DNA of 64,000 nucleotides, from positions 81,845,160 through 81,909,159 of the forward strand of contig JBANSL010000005.1 of assembly GCA_037127255.1 (NCBI GenBank), written 5' to 3'. Shown here one piece after another: positions 32,180-44,800 of the stretch. Numbering within the stretch: position 1 is the stretch's first letter; the number at the start of each line of letters is the position of its first letter. The position numbers were made by a program, and so were the translations under genes. The notes beneath the pieces are model-generated. The model saw only the letters and a program-made list of their open reading frames with translations, searched no databases and was not told where the DNA came from. This DNA comes from Persicaria tinctoria. Its lineage: Eukaryota > Streptophyta > Magnoliopsida > Caryophyllales > Polygonaceae.

Positions 32180-33611
32180 TGATAAAAAAATATAAATAAA
32201 AAATATTTCATTGTAATACTAACCGAAAATATTAATAGATAATTATGTAGTATTTTATAAGTGTTATTTTATTTATATCTAGATTATTTCTTGATGGAAA
32301 GAATTATTTATATCAAAATTAATTATTTAATAATTATTATTTTGTTTATATCTATATTATTTTTTGAAGAGAAAATAAATTATTAAAATATCATGTAGCC
32401 ATAATATGTAGCCACATTCCATTACATGAGATTTAATTAACGATAAATTAGGCAAAAAACCTTATCTTATTAATGTGAATTGTATTTTATAGAGAATCAA
32501 AATAAAATATATTTAGATTATATATAATCTGTCAAACTAATTTTATTTAGATCTATATTATTTTTTGGTGAAAAAAAAATTATTTATACTTAGATCATTA
32601 TTTTTTAGTTATTGGAATCTATCTAGATTATTTATAATATTATATTTAATGTATTCTCCGTGCACTAGTTAATTATATAAAGACATTAAAGAAGATTTTT
32701 ATGTTTTGTAATATACGAAGTAGTACGTGCTATATGCGCGTGTGTATATATTTCAACATTAATATATTGAAAGCATTATCAAACTTTTATATAATTATTA
32801 TCAAAATCTTACAAAATTAGGTAAAATCTTTTCAATATATATATGTCTAAAAACATATGAAACCTATTATCTTAAGATTGATTACGGTGGAGATAAAAAA
32901 AAATTTGATTGGTTATTAGTTATTACTATTAAGATAAGGAGAAGATGTCATATGTCACTTAAGACTTATCATTTATTATATATAGTATATAATAGATAAA
33001 TAGATATGATTACCAAACATAAAAAATAATATAATTACATAATTGGATAGAAATTTATAATTACATCAAAGCACAATTCTAGAAGAGCAAAAGCAATAGA
33101 TCTTCCATAAAAATAACGATGAAAGTATTCCAAAATTATATCCATATCTAAAAAAATTGGGAAAAATATATTAAAAAAAATTGAATTTCACGAGTTGATA
33201 ATCTTTACATGGCTAAGTATTATTTCAATTTCGTTAAAACCTTTTATGTTCTAAAAATATGTTCACATTGACAAAGTTATTTAGTATGACCATGTAACAT
33301 ATTGATAAAGTTATTATCTTCTAAAAATATGTTCATATATAGTGAAAATAGATAAAATCTTATCTTATATGATAGTATTTAAAATTGGTTAATATCTTCT
33401 AAAAATATATCCATATCTACTCAAGTTGGGTCAAATTTTATATTTTATCTGATATTAAATAATAGTATTTAAATTTGGTTAATATATTCTAAAAATATAT
33501 CCATATCTAATCAAATTTGGTCAAATTTTATCTTATACATATATAGATATATTCATTAAATAGAGTTAGAATAAAATTTTATCTTATGCATATATTTATT
33601 ATTTTAAAAAA

Positions 33612-34420
33612 GGGAAAACTAATTAAAATACCCCCACCTTTGGGGGTATGGTAAAAATATATTCTCAACTTTCAAATGTAATAAAAATATCCTGACCTTT
33701 GAGGGTAGTGGTAATATATTACCATGGGTTTTCTCACGGGTCAAAAATGCTGATAAGACAACCTACGTACGTGGATTTTTTTTACAAGGGTTTTCTTGAA
33801 CGATTTCTGTAGGAAAAAAAAATAAAGATTTAGGCCGGGTTCATACCCAACGCCTTTTCTCCCCTCATACCTTCTTCCGTGGCCGCCTCTTGAACTGTCT
33901 TCCAGGTCATCCAGGCACCTCATAGTTCCTGTTCAATGACAGTCTTCCTCCATTGTGGTCGCATATCTTGAGTTGTCTCTCTCAAATCTTCTTCTTCTTT
34001 GATTCGCTCACGGACTTGGCTGAGTAAGTTTTTTTTTCCCTCTTTGTTGTTGTTGTTGTTGTATTCGGTTTAGTTTTGATGTTAGGAATAGTCGTGTTGT
34101 GTTAATTTTAGGCAATTTTGACTGGATTAATCTCTTGGTTGAATCAATTTCGTTTTTCGGGTTTAATTTTGTTGCCGGTTTTTTTTTTCCTAAGGAAATC
34201 ATTCAGGAAAACCCAATTTCAATGATAATTTGTAAAAAGGCTTCCACGCAGGCTACCCTGTCAAAAAAAAAACACTTAGGCGGCCTTATCGGCATTTTTG
34301 ACCCGTGAGAAAATCCGTGGTAATATATTACCACTACCCTCAAAGATCGGGATATTTTTATTACATTTGAAAGTCGAGGATATATTTTTACCATACGGTA
34401 TTTTAATTAGTTTTTCCTTT
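33612..34420. mobile_element. 0.8-kb inverted-repeat element with exon-like core
   Basis: About 150-bp terminal inverted repeats: left GGGAAAACTAATTAAAATAC (33612), right complement ending AATTAGTTTTTCC (34420), including shared GGTAATATATTACCA and TTTCTCACGGGTCAAAAATGC. Flanks TTTAAAAAA and TTTAAAAAT agree in 8 of 9 bases, fitting a Mutator-type target duplication. The core (33830-34030) is less AT-rich, CT-rich, and ends in GGCTGAG|TAAGTTT, like a captured leader exon with a splice donor. Confidence 0.6.
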
Positions 34421-36740
34421 AAAAATTGTGATTGGTTCATATGATTACGATTAAGGAGAAGTCGTCATGTGTCTCAGCCCCTTTATTATATATAATAGAT
34501 AGATATGCTAAAACAATATTTTAAAATTATATCCACTGTATATATAAATCACCTATTATAAGTATGAAAACACAATAAATTAGAATTACAATGTGAGAAT
34601 TAAACTAATAAAGGTCAAATTATGCGATAAATAAAAAATAAAAAATAATCTAGATATAAATAATTCATTCTAACAAAAGTTAATATAGATATAAATTTCT
34701 ATCTATATACATATACTAAAATCGATGCATAAAGTTCTACGTGGTGTGTTGTGGGTAAATCTTCAAAAAATATATTCCTATCTGACGAAATTGGTCAAAT
34801 CTTATCTTAAGTGTCTATTACAGTATTACTATATCAATATTCAAAAAATATATTTTATTATATTAAAATTATTTTTATCAAATTTTATGTGAAGATTAAA
34901 ATAGTTTATTTTAAAATTTTAATAAGAATTTTCAAGTAATCATAAATTAACTTAAAGTATAAAAAAATCATACAAAATAACTTAAAGTAGGTAGATGTAG
35001 ATAGATTAGATATTAGATTACTTAATATTATTGTAAGATAATACTTTTTGAAGATAATTATTTTTAAAAAAAATCCCATTGACGATTTTTTGCTTAAATA
35101 TTGTTTGTTAGATTTACAAATCCATTTGTTCCTTAATTATTGTTAATTTTAAGAATAATAATCCTATCACGGTATGGTTGTTACTTAATTATGACGGAGT
35201 ATTAGTCGTTGCCATTATTGAGTTAACCATATCGGTTGGTTTATATGCAAAATTTCATCTTATTTTAAATAAATAAATAATTCAATAATCATTAGGAATT
35301 TTTTAGTCATCATTAAATCTCTTTATACAATAAATTATATAAAAGACCACGATAGTTTTGAGGAAGGATTGCCACATAGGAATTTTTTTTTTGGTGATTT
35401 TGTCATTAATAAGTTAGATAATGCGATTGTTTTTGTGATTTTGTAAATTTTGTGATTTTATAAAATCTAATATTTGGTGTTTTTGTGGTTTAAATAAGAA
35501 TACACTGGTACGTAGTTGTAGAGTTATATATTTTTTTTTTATTATTATTATTAATTTGTTACCCGTACTTTTACGCGTTTTGTTAATAAATTATATTTTA
35601 GAATATTAAAATTATATTTGAATTAAATTTTATATGAAAATTAAAATAGTTTATTTTAAATTTTTAAATAAATTTTTTAAGGAATTATAAAAAAAATAGG
35701 TTTTGTAACAACTTTAGATATGAGGTTGGGATAAATATTTTGATGATAAGATTTGGCTTTGTCACCATTTGTAACCAAATTACACTATTATAAACATTTA
35801 CCTTTTTTAAACTCAAATAGACCTTAAATTTAATTTAATTTTTTTTATTTATCTTAATATATATTTAATACCTTAATAGTTATCATTTTAGGTTTGTGTG
35901 TATTATTTCTTACCCAAATATATTGCTTCTTAATTTATTTTTATTTTTTTTTCTAGAAAGAGATGAATAAAAAGAAAAGACCGCTATAAAAACACATGGC
36001 GAGGGATTTAAATTTATTTCCTCATTGAAATTAAGTCGTTATTTGCTCTAATTAATATGTTTAGTGATACGTTTGTTCATCAGAAAATAAATACTTTTAG
36101 CAACAAATAACAATATTTGTCGTCAATAAATTTGGTGACTTTTTCCCATATAAATAGCGACGAAAGTGATATTTCCTCGTTAAATAGTTGTTTCAACGAC
36201 AAAAATATTACTCGTAAAACATCAACATATGGCAACGAATTGAAAATTTTCTCGTTAATAAATTTGACCCATTTTTCCATATTTTACCCAAGTCAATAAC
36301 AACGAAAACAAAACTTCCTCGTTGATTAATATGTTTAGCGACAAAAATTTTCCTCGAGAAACACATACGTTTAGCGAGTAACTACAATCTTTGTTGCTAA
36401 TAAATTTGGCGGGTTTGACGTAATTCCAACCAAACAAATAATGACAAAATTAAAAATTCCTCGATGAAAGTATTTTTAGTGATGAAAACATTCCTCGATA
36501 AAAGCTCCAAATTCGTCGCTATTTTCCTTATGGTTTATGCGACCACATTATACTAACAATTAGCGACGAGTCAAAAATATTGTCGTTGAATATCACTTTT
36601 AACAAAGGAATATAGGTTTCTTGCTAAAGTTCATGTGCCATTTGATGAGGAATAGGTATGTTCGTCGCCAAATATGACATTTACCGAGGAAAAACAATTC
36701 ATCGGTAAAACTTTGGTCGCTAAAACGCCTTTCTGTTGTA

Positions 36741-36860
36741 CGGGAATTGATCCTATACAACTCAACCTATAGCTTTCTCATGTGGCTGCACTTTGGAGAT
36801 GCTCTGTTGATGTTGTTGATCAGCTGAAGACGTCACTAGCAGCTGAAACATAGCTCAACA
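36741..36860 (-). mobile_element. Copia 2, 3' LTR, proximal part
   Basis: Begins TGTTGAGCTATG (minus strand) immediately after a 12-base G tract (polypurine tract, 36861-36872). It continues until the inserted 6.9-kb element at 36740. Confidence 0.65.
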
Positions 36861-36872
36861 CCCCCCCCCCCC

Positions 36873-39800
36873 TCAAACTTGGGGTGTTGAAAGCCCAAGT
36901 TTGCCAAGCAATTCATTTTGCTGGTGAGAAGGAAGAATTTTAGTGAGGACATCAGCAATTTGTGAAGAGGTTGGGACATGACATAAATCAATCAAGCCTT
37001 CGACAACCTTTTCTCTAGTGTTTCGTGCGCTCGTGATAGACAGGATTGTGAGCAAGATGGATAGTTGATTGGTTATCACAGTAGAGAGTGATTGGTTTGA
37101 CTGGAGCAACTGCTAATTCCTCAAGAAGACGAACTAACCATGTTACCTCAGCTGCAGTTTGAGCCATGGCTCTGTACTCAGCCTCAGTGGAGCTTCGAGA
37201 TACTACTCCCTGCTTTTTGGATTTCCAGCTAATGGGAGAGGAGCCTAAGAGGATGACAAATCCAGTAACAGATCTTCTCGTATAGCCACATGAAGCCCAA
37301 TCAGAATCTGTGTAAGCTGCAATCCTGGGCTTGTCAAAACCATTGAGAACTATTCCATGATGTAGGGTCCCAGCAATATATCTAATGGTGTGATGAAGTG
37401 CCTCTAGATGAGAGGTACGAGGAGACTGGAGAAACTGACTTAAAGATTGAGTGGCAAAGCATAGATCTGGTCGAGTGTGGGTTAGAAAGTTCAGCTTACC
37501 AACCATTCTTCTGTAACAAGATGCATCTGGCAATAGATCACCTAGGAGAGGGTCTAACTTCAGATTTTGAGGAAGTGGAGTGTAGACAGTGTGGATGTTT
37601 GTGAGGCATGATTCACTGATCACTTCCTTATTGAACTTGTGTTGAGACAAATGAATTCCACTTGAGCTATAAGACACCTCAAGGCCCAAAAAATAATGTA
37701 GAATGCCTAAGTCCTTGATGTTGAACTTGTGATCAAGATATGCTTTGAGATTGGAAATCTGGAGGGGATCTGAACCAGTGACCAAGAGGTCATCCACATA
37801 TACAGCAACAATGGTGATGTGGCCATTAGCTCTCTTGGTAAACAGGGAATAATCCAATTTTGATTGAACAAATTGCAGGGCCAATAATGCAGATGTGAGT
37901 TTGTGAAACCACTGATGACTGGCTTGCTTAAGGCCATAGAGTGATTTCTAAAGTTTGCAAACAAGATTGCCAGGAGTAGGATACCCTTCAGGCGGCTTCA
38001 TGTAAACTTCCTCATATAGATCACCATGGAGGAAGGCATTATTGACGTCCATTTGATGAAGAGACCATTGGTTGGCAGCAGCAATGGCAATGACAGTCCT
38101 AATAGTTGTCATTTTTACAACAAGAGAAAAGGCTTCATGATAGTGCCTTCAGTTTGAGTGAAACCTTTGGAAACCAGCCGAGCTTTATGGCGCTCAAGGC
38201 TGCCATTAGCTTTCAACTTGACTTTGAAGACCCATTTACAGCCTATAGCTCTCTTTCCTGTAGGCAAAGGAACAAGTACCCAAGTGTTGTTGGCAGTTAG
38301 AGCATCCAACTCCTTTTTCATTGCTAAAATCCAATTGGGGTCCTGGACAGCCTCTTTATATGTGGTTGGTTCAATATATGTGGTGATTTTGGACAAAAAA
38401 GAGAATGATGTGGATGGTAGAGAAGATGCAAAGAAAGTTGTAGGATAGTGAGATATTGAAGAAGTGGAGCATACATTGCATACAAAGTCATTGAGATGAG
38501 TGGGAGGATGATGGATTCTGGATGATCTCCTGAGGTTGGGGGCAACAGGAGGTGGGGTAATTGAAGGTGTAGCAGCAATTTGTGTATTGGGTGAAAGGCT
38601 GTCACTAGGTGAAGGTGTATCAGCAATTGATGTATTGGGTGAAGGTGAGGGAGAAGAGTTAACTTAAGGAAATTAATTTGTGTCTGGCAATGGTGAAGAT
38701 GTGGTAAGAGGGAGAAAAATATGAGAAGGGAACTCAGTGGCAGGAGGTGGAAGAGTAATGTCAGGTAGTGTGGTGGTATGGAAAGGGAAGTGTGTTTCAA
38801 AGAACTGAACATCTCTGGTGTGAAACACAGCTTGAGAAGCGATGTCAAGAACAGTATAAGCACATTTGCCATAGTTGTAGCCTAAGAAAACACATGGTTT
38901 AGCACGAGGTTGGAATTTATCCCTTCCTCTCTTCAAAGTACTCACAAAGCACATGCATCCAAACACTCTGAGATGGGCATAGGTAGGAGGTTTATGAAAG
39001 AGGAGTTCATAAGGAGATTTATTGGACAAAACTGGTAAAGGACAGCGGTTAATCAAGTATGTGGCAGTCATTATACACTCACCCCAGTACTGTATAGGCA
39101 CTTTGGATTGGAATCTCAAAGCACTGGCTACCTCTAGTAAGTGTTTGTGTTTTCTCTCAACAACTCCATTTTGTTGGGGTGACTCAACACAATTGGTTTG
39201 ATGAATTATGCCATGCTTGGCAAAAATATTGGACAAAGTTTGGTCAATGAACTCAGCAGCATTGTCTGACCTCATGGCTTTGATAGTAGTGTGGAATTGA
39301 GTTTTGATGAGAGACACAAAATTGGACAAAATGTTGAAAGTGTTGGTTTTGGATGCGATTAGGTAAGTCCATGTGCTTTTGGAAAAGTCATCAACCAAGG
39401 TTATAAAGTACTTGAAACCATTGTGAGTACTGAACTGATATGGTCCCCATGTATCAAAGTAAACAAGGTCAAAAGGAGCTGCAGACCTGTGTGATCTCAG
39501 CAAAAATGGTTGTCTGTGGAGCTTGGCTTGAGGACAAATTTGACAAATGGATGGTGGGGAAGCAATGTGTATAGTATCATCTATGAATTTGATTTCAGAG
39601 AAAGGCAAATGCCCCATTCGACAATGTAAGAGTTCAGCTTTACAAATAGTAGACAAACCAGTAGCTGCAGTGTTCATGAAACTAGATGACACATTATTAC
39701 ATTTGGAAAAGTCAAATTGCAGAATGTGAGACAACTCAGGAGAATTTGGCAGCTCATATGGCTTGTGTGCAATGTATAATCCACGATCTTCACTTCCAAC

Positions 39801-40496
39801 AACCAGAGGATTCCTCATCAAAGGGCCCTGGACGATGCATGAAGATGGAGTAAAAATCACATTGGACTGTATGTCTTTTGTGAGTTTATGAATGGACATT
39901 AAATTGAAGTGAAAATCTGGAACATGGAGAACATTTTTGAGAGAAATATCATTGTTAACTTTGACAGTACCAATATTGGTGATGTTGGCTTTCATGTTGT
40001 TTGGTAAGGTGATGGAAGATGGCTTTGAGGATGGCTCAAAGGAGTGAAAGAGATGAAGGTTGGGGCTCATATGGTCACTGGCTCCACTGTCCAGTATCCA
40101 AAAAGAATTAAGCAATGAAGAAAAGAGACAGGATTTCATACCTGCCAACATAGATGAGGGTTCCTTGACTTCATGATGCTGTAGAAGAGACATCAGCTGT
40201 TGGTATTGTTCTTGAGTGATGGAAGCTGATGAAGTGGCAGTTGCAGCTATCTTCTTTGGAGCTCCTGCAGATGAACTATCAGTGGGATAGCCATGGAGCT
40301 TCCAACATCTATCAATCACATGGCCAAGGGTCTTGCAGTGAGTGCAGAAAGGGCGAGATCCATTGGAAGACTGTGTGTTTCTATTGCTAATACTTGATGA
40401 GTTGGATGGATAGCCATGCAATTTCCAGCATTTGTCCATGGTATGACCTGCAATCTTGCAGTGATCACAGAAAGATCCTCCTGAGCCTAGGTTTCA
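36873..40496 (-). pseudogene. Copia gag-pol, nearly complete, minus strand
   Basis: Reads from two tandem zinc knuckles (CDHCKIAGHTMDKC, CTHCKTLGHVIDRC) through the protease (WILDSGASDHM, ~40095), GAG-pre-integrase (CRMGHLPF), integrase (VYFDTWGPY, MRSDNAAEF, QQNGVVERKHK: the D-D-E set), RT with YVDD at 37800-37789, and RNase H (YTDSDWASC) to ADVLTKILPS and a stop at 36873. Lesions: in-frame TAA at 38673-38675 and 38664-38666, frameshifts near 38110 and 37930, and one near 37015. The gag N-terminus, 5' LTR and primer-binding site are not seen; similarity stops near 40496. The polypurine tract and half an LTR follow the 3' end. Confidence 0.85.
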
Positions 40497-40654
40497 GGAC
40501 GATCTCCGTGGCCTTCTTGATCCCCTTCCAAACGTATGAGGCTCCATCCGAATTCCCAAGGGCTTTGTTGGCATATTTGCTCACAATGATTTCTGCCCAC
40601 ATTTGACAGCTTCACCTCTTTCAACTCATCATACGCAGTTTTCACATAGAAATA
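40497..40654 (-). other. Short coding-like fragment, possibly LINE-derived
   Basis: One minus-strand frame is open and protein-like (AEIIVSKYANKAL, then ASYVWKGIKKATEIVL), resembling the C-terminal part of plant L1-type polymerases (SxxWxxIxKA). It directly abuts the Copia zinc-knuckle region and is cut by a Stowaway MITE. The assignment is weak. Confidence 0.3.
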
Positions 40655-40891
40655 CTCCCTCCGTTCATTAATAAGTGTCGTTTGACTTTTATACATGTTT
40701 TTAAAGGTGCTAAAAACTAAATAAAATTTTAATTTTTTTTATTAATTTTTTAAAACAATTTTAAACTTATAACTAATATGTATAAAATTATGAAAAAAAA
40801 TCAATTAAAAACTTTATATTTTATATAGTTTTTAACTCCTTAAAAAACGTGCCAAAAAAGTCAAACGTCACTTATTTCTGAACGGAGGTAG
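40655..40891. mobile_element. Stowaway MITE
   Basis: 237 bp with inverted ends CTCCCTCCGTTCATTAATAA / TTATTTCTGAACGGAGGTAG and TA flanks. Same length as the copy at 28050-28286. Confidence 0.85.
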
Positions 40892-41066
40892 TAATTGTTA
40901 GAACCCACAAAAGCATCTAGACCGCAACATTCACATTTCCAGCTCGTAAGAGGAGACCACGAGCGAGCTTTCATTTTCTCCACGTATGAGAAAATGGAGC
41001 TCATAAGAACATACATAGAGAAGTCTCTCCCCCATTGAATGGGTAACACCAACAACTAAGGTGGAT

Positions 41067-41342
41067 GACTTCTACAGGCAGACTTCCAAGCCCGAGTACA
41101 ACTTAAACCTGTCCAAGCACAACTCATAACAACAGACACAGAGAAGTCCCCTGTTGAACGTAACACATCGTCATCAGAAAAATACCATGTGTAATCTTCA
41201 AGCAATCAAGGATTACTTCTATGGGCAGACTTCCAAGCCCGAGTACAACTTAAACCTGTCCAAGCACAACTCATAAGAACAGACACACAGAAGTCCCCTC
41301 TCATCAGTAAAATACCATGTCTAATCTACAAGCAATCAAGCC
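41067..41342 (+). repeat. ~140-bp tandem duplication
   Basis: Units 41067-41209 and 41210-41342 share GCAGACTTCCAAGCCCGAGT and AAACCTGTCCAAGCACAACT; a diverged partial unit precedes at 40985-41066. No coding function seen. Confidence 0.75.
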
Positions 41343-41682
41343 TAGGAATTTAGGTTGGAACCTAAATCCGTCAATGATGCAATCCCTTGTCTCTCTTTTC
41401 AGCTAAGAGATAAACTTAGCTGGGAAGTCAAGGCCATGCAGAACCCGGGGGAGAAAGACCCAAGAGATAGAATCATCCACCCTTCTTTAAGTAAATCTTC
41501 ATAATACACCTTGTTGAGACATTTTTCCTGATGTACTTCCCGAAGAGCTCATAGCACATTATCTGCCATTTGCCTCCAATTAACAAAACCAAGTTGAACA
41601 GGATTAGACAGTCCAGCACCTTAGCTAACCGAGAAGTTAATCTTAGAAATAATCATGTAAGTTCCATTGCAGCAGTAAATCT

Positions 41683-41779
41683 GTTCATACTGACACGATG
41701 GAGAACTTTAACTTTCATCCTATTTCCTTTCCGGTTCAAAGGAAATAGGATGAAAGTTCTCCATCCTGTCAGTATGAAC
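41683..41779. repeat. Long near-perfect hairpin
   Basis: Left arm 41683-41730 (GTTCATACTGACACGATGGA...) pairs with right arm 41738-41779 (...CCATCCTGTCAGTATGAAC) over about 42 bp with one mismatch and a 6-base insertion in the left arm; loop CCGGTTC. It lies about 100 bp before the repeat array that follows. It could be a folded-back MITE remnant or a small-RNA hairpin. Confidence 0.8.
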
Positions 41780-41879
41780 ATATTTAGGGATCAAGAAAAT
41801 CGAGGTATCATTCATTTGCTCAGACAATTAACTATTGCTACAAAATCATCTGCACGTCACATTTCTTATTAGAGGCATT

Positions 41880-44800
41880 TCATATCCATTTCGGGATAGG
41901 GACATTCCATCAGAAATTTCATTCACATTCTGATGCCTTTCAAATTTTCTCTTTGGGGCTGGAACTAACAGTTTTGAGACAATCTTTTCTATTCAAGATA
42001 GGGAGTTTCCATTTCCATTTTTTGCAAGATTGAGAAACTTCAATTTCTTGTCGATACATTTTCAGATCTCTTTCCGGACAAGGACATTCTGTTTTTTATT
42101 TATGCTGGGACAATGACATTCCATTCGCATTTGAGGCTTTTAAACTTTCCTCTTTTACAGGGCAAAAACTTTCGTTTCGGGACAGTTTTCCATTTTGTGG
42201 GACCAAGAAATTGTCATTTCTTATCGAGGCATTTGAACTTTCTTTTCCTTCTAGATAGCTAAGACCATGACTTTCATTTTTAGGACCAAAACTAACATCC
42301 TATTTTGAGACACGATATTTCTTTTCGGGACGGGGCATTTCCATTTCCATATTTCAAGATCAAGAAACTTTTGAGACACGGACTTTCTTTTCGGGACAGG
42401 GCATTTCCATTTCCATATTTCAAGATCAATAAACTCTCATTTCTTATCATGAAATTTAAAGTTTTCGTTTCGGAACAGAGAGAGATTCCATTCTCAACTT
42501 CTCTCATTTTGAGGCATTTACACTTTGTCTTTCTTTTCAGGGCAGAAATTACTGTTTTCTCTTTTCTATTTCCGGGACCAAGAAAATGTATTTCTTTTCG
42601 AGGCATTTCAACTTTTTTTTCTTTTGAGACAGGGACATTTCATAATCTTTGTTCGGGATAGAGAATTTTCATTCTCGTTTTGAGGCATTTCAACATTTCA
42701 TTTTAGGGACTCGAACTAAGTTCCCATTTCCGAGAGTTGGGACAATAGTCATGTGCCCATATTGTTCCAAATTTAAGAACATCACAAACCAATGGAGACT
42801 CCTACATTTTATCGTACATGTATATACTAATTGAATAGCCTGAAACATGCATCAATGCTAGATAAATGCCAATGTTGAAAAAAATAATTAACTAAAAAAC
42901 TTGATGCTCTTATGCAAAACAAACACCAAAGAATAGAAACTGCAACATTCGGGACGGGACAAGACGATTCCATTTCCATATTAGTATCTCTTTCGGGAAA
43001 GGGAGAGTATGTATTTTATTTATCTCCCTTGGACAATGACATTCCATTCTCATTTGAGGTTTTTAAACTTTCCTCTTGTTTGGGAAATTCTGTATTTTCT
43101 TCATCTCCTTGGGATAATAACATTCCATTCTCGTTTGAGGCTTTTACGGGACAAAAACTTTCTTTTCAGGACAGTTTTCAACTTTGTGGGGCCAAGGAAT
43201 TGTCATTTCTTATCGAGGCATTTAAACTTTTTTTTCTTTTTGAGACTGTTTTCCATTTTTTGGACCAAGAAATGATCATTTCTGATTGAAGCATTTGAAC
43301 TTTCTGTTTTAAGAAAGTGCCATTCTGTTTTCCATGTTTTGGGACAGAGAGACCATTCTCGTTTATGGGCATTTTATCCTCTTGTTTTCTAGACACAGAA
43401 TTACCCATTTCTTTAGAGACATTTGATATCTATTTCGGGATAGGGACATTCCATGAGAAATTACATTCACATTCTGAGTCATTCTAAATTCTCATTTTGA
43501 GACGAATCTTTTCTTTTCAGGATGGGGAGTTTTCATTTCGAGACATTTTAATTATCTTTTTCGGGACAAGGGCATTCTTTATTTTATTTATCTCCCTGGG
43601 ACAATGACATTCCATTCTTGTTTGAGGCTTTTAAACTCTCTCTTTCCAGGACATTCTGAATTTTATTTATCTCCCTGGGACAATGATATTCCATTCTCGT
43701 TTGAGGCTTTTAAACTTTCCTCTTTTACGGGGAAAAATTTTCTTTTCGGGACCGTTTTCCATTTGCAGGACCAAGAAATTCATTTCTTATCGAAGCATTT
43801 GAACTTTCTTTTTCTTCTAGACAGCTAGGTACCATAACTTTCATTTTCAGGACCAAAACTAACTTCCTAGTTCGAGACACGATCTTTCTTTTCAGGCCGG
43901 GGCATTTCCATTTCCATATTTCAAGATCAAGAAACTCTCATTTGTTGTCATGAAATTTGAATTTTTCGTTTTGGCACAGAGAGAGATTCCATCCTCTCAG
44001 GACAGAAATTACTCTTTTCTCTTTTCTACTCCGAGACCAAGAAATTGTATTTCTTTTCGAGGTATTTGAACTTTTTTTCTTTTAAGACTGGAACATTTCA
44101 TAATCTTTGTTCGGGATAGAGAATTTTCATACTCGTTTCGAGGCATTTGAACATTTCATTTTTGAGACTCGAACTAAATTCCCATTTTCGGGAGTCGGGA
44201 CAATAGTCTTGTACTCACATTTTTCCAAATTTAAAAACTTCATCACAAACCAAATGGATGCGCCTACATTTTATAGTACATGTATCTACTAAATGAATAT
44301 CCTGAAACATGCATCAATGCAACATAAGAATCATTGCATAACTTGTTATGCTAGATAAACAACAATGTTGAAAAATATAATCAACTAAAAAACATGATGC
44401 TCTTATGCAAAAGAGACAGCAAAGAATAGAAACTGCAATATTCGGGACGGGACAAGACGTTTCCAACTCAATATCTCAGGTTGGGGAGTTTCCGCTTCCA
44501 AATTTTCAAGATCAAGAAACTTCAATTTCTGGTCATGACATTTTCTCTTTCGGGAACAGTACATTATGTATTTTATTTATATCCCCTGGGAGCTGGGACA
44601 ATGACATTCCATTCTACATTTGATGTTTTAAACTTTCCTTTTATTAGGGACATTGTGTATATTTTTTTATCTCCCTGGAGTGGAAAATGACATTCCATTC
44701 TTATGTGAGGTAATTAAACTTTCCTCTTTTACGGGACATTATGAATTTTATTTATCTCCCCGGGACAATGACATTCCATTCTCGTTTCAGGTTTTTAAAC

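Larger units (their letters stand above)
29827..36740. mobile_element. 6.9-kb non-coding TIR element inside Copia LTR
   Basis: Ends TACAACAAAACAGGC (left) and GCCTTTCTGTTGTA (right) are imperfect inverted repeats resembling CACTA termini (CACTACAACAAAA). Long subterminal zones, 29840-30550 and 36000-36730, carry many copies of a short motif, CCTCGCTAA / GCGAGGAAA / GCGACGAAAA, in both orientations, as CACTA elements do. The interior is AT-rich and shows no transposase; it holds a TA microsatellite and a smaller inverted-repeat element. A clean target duplication was not found, so the family call is tentative. Confidence 0.55.

Noticed and set aside
42305..43289. Long plus-strand open frames in the repeat array
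   Set aside because: Several frames on both strands are open because the repeat lacks stop triplets; products are repetitive (FPFPYFK, SFRD) and differ between units.
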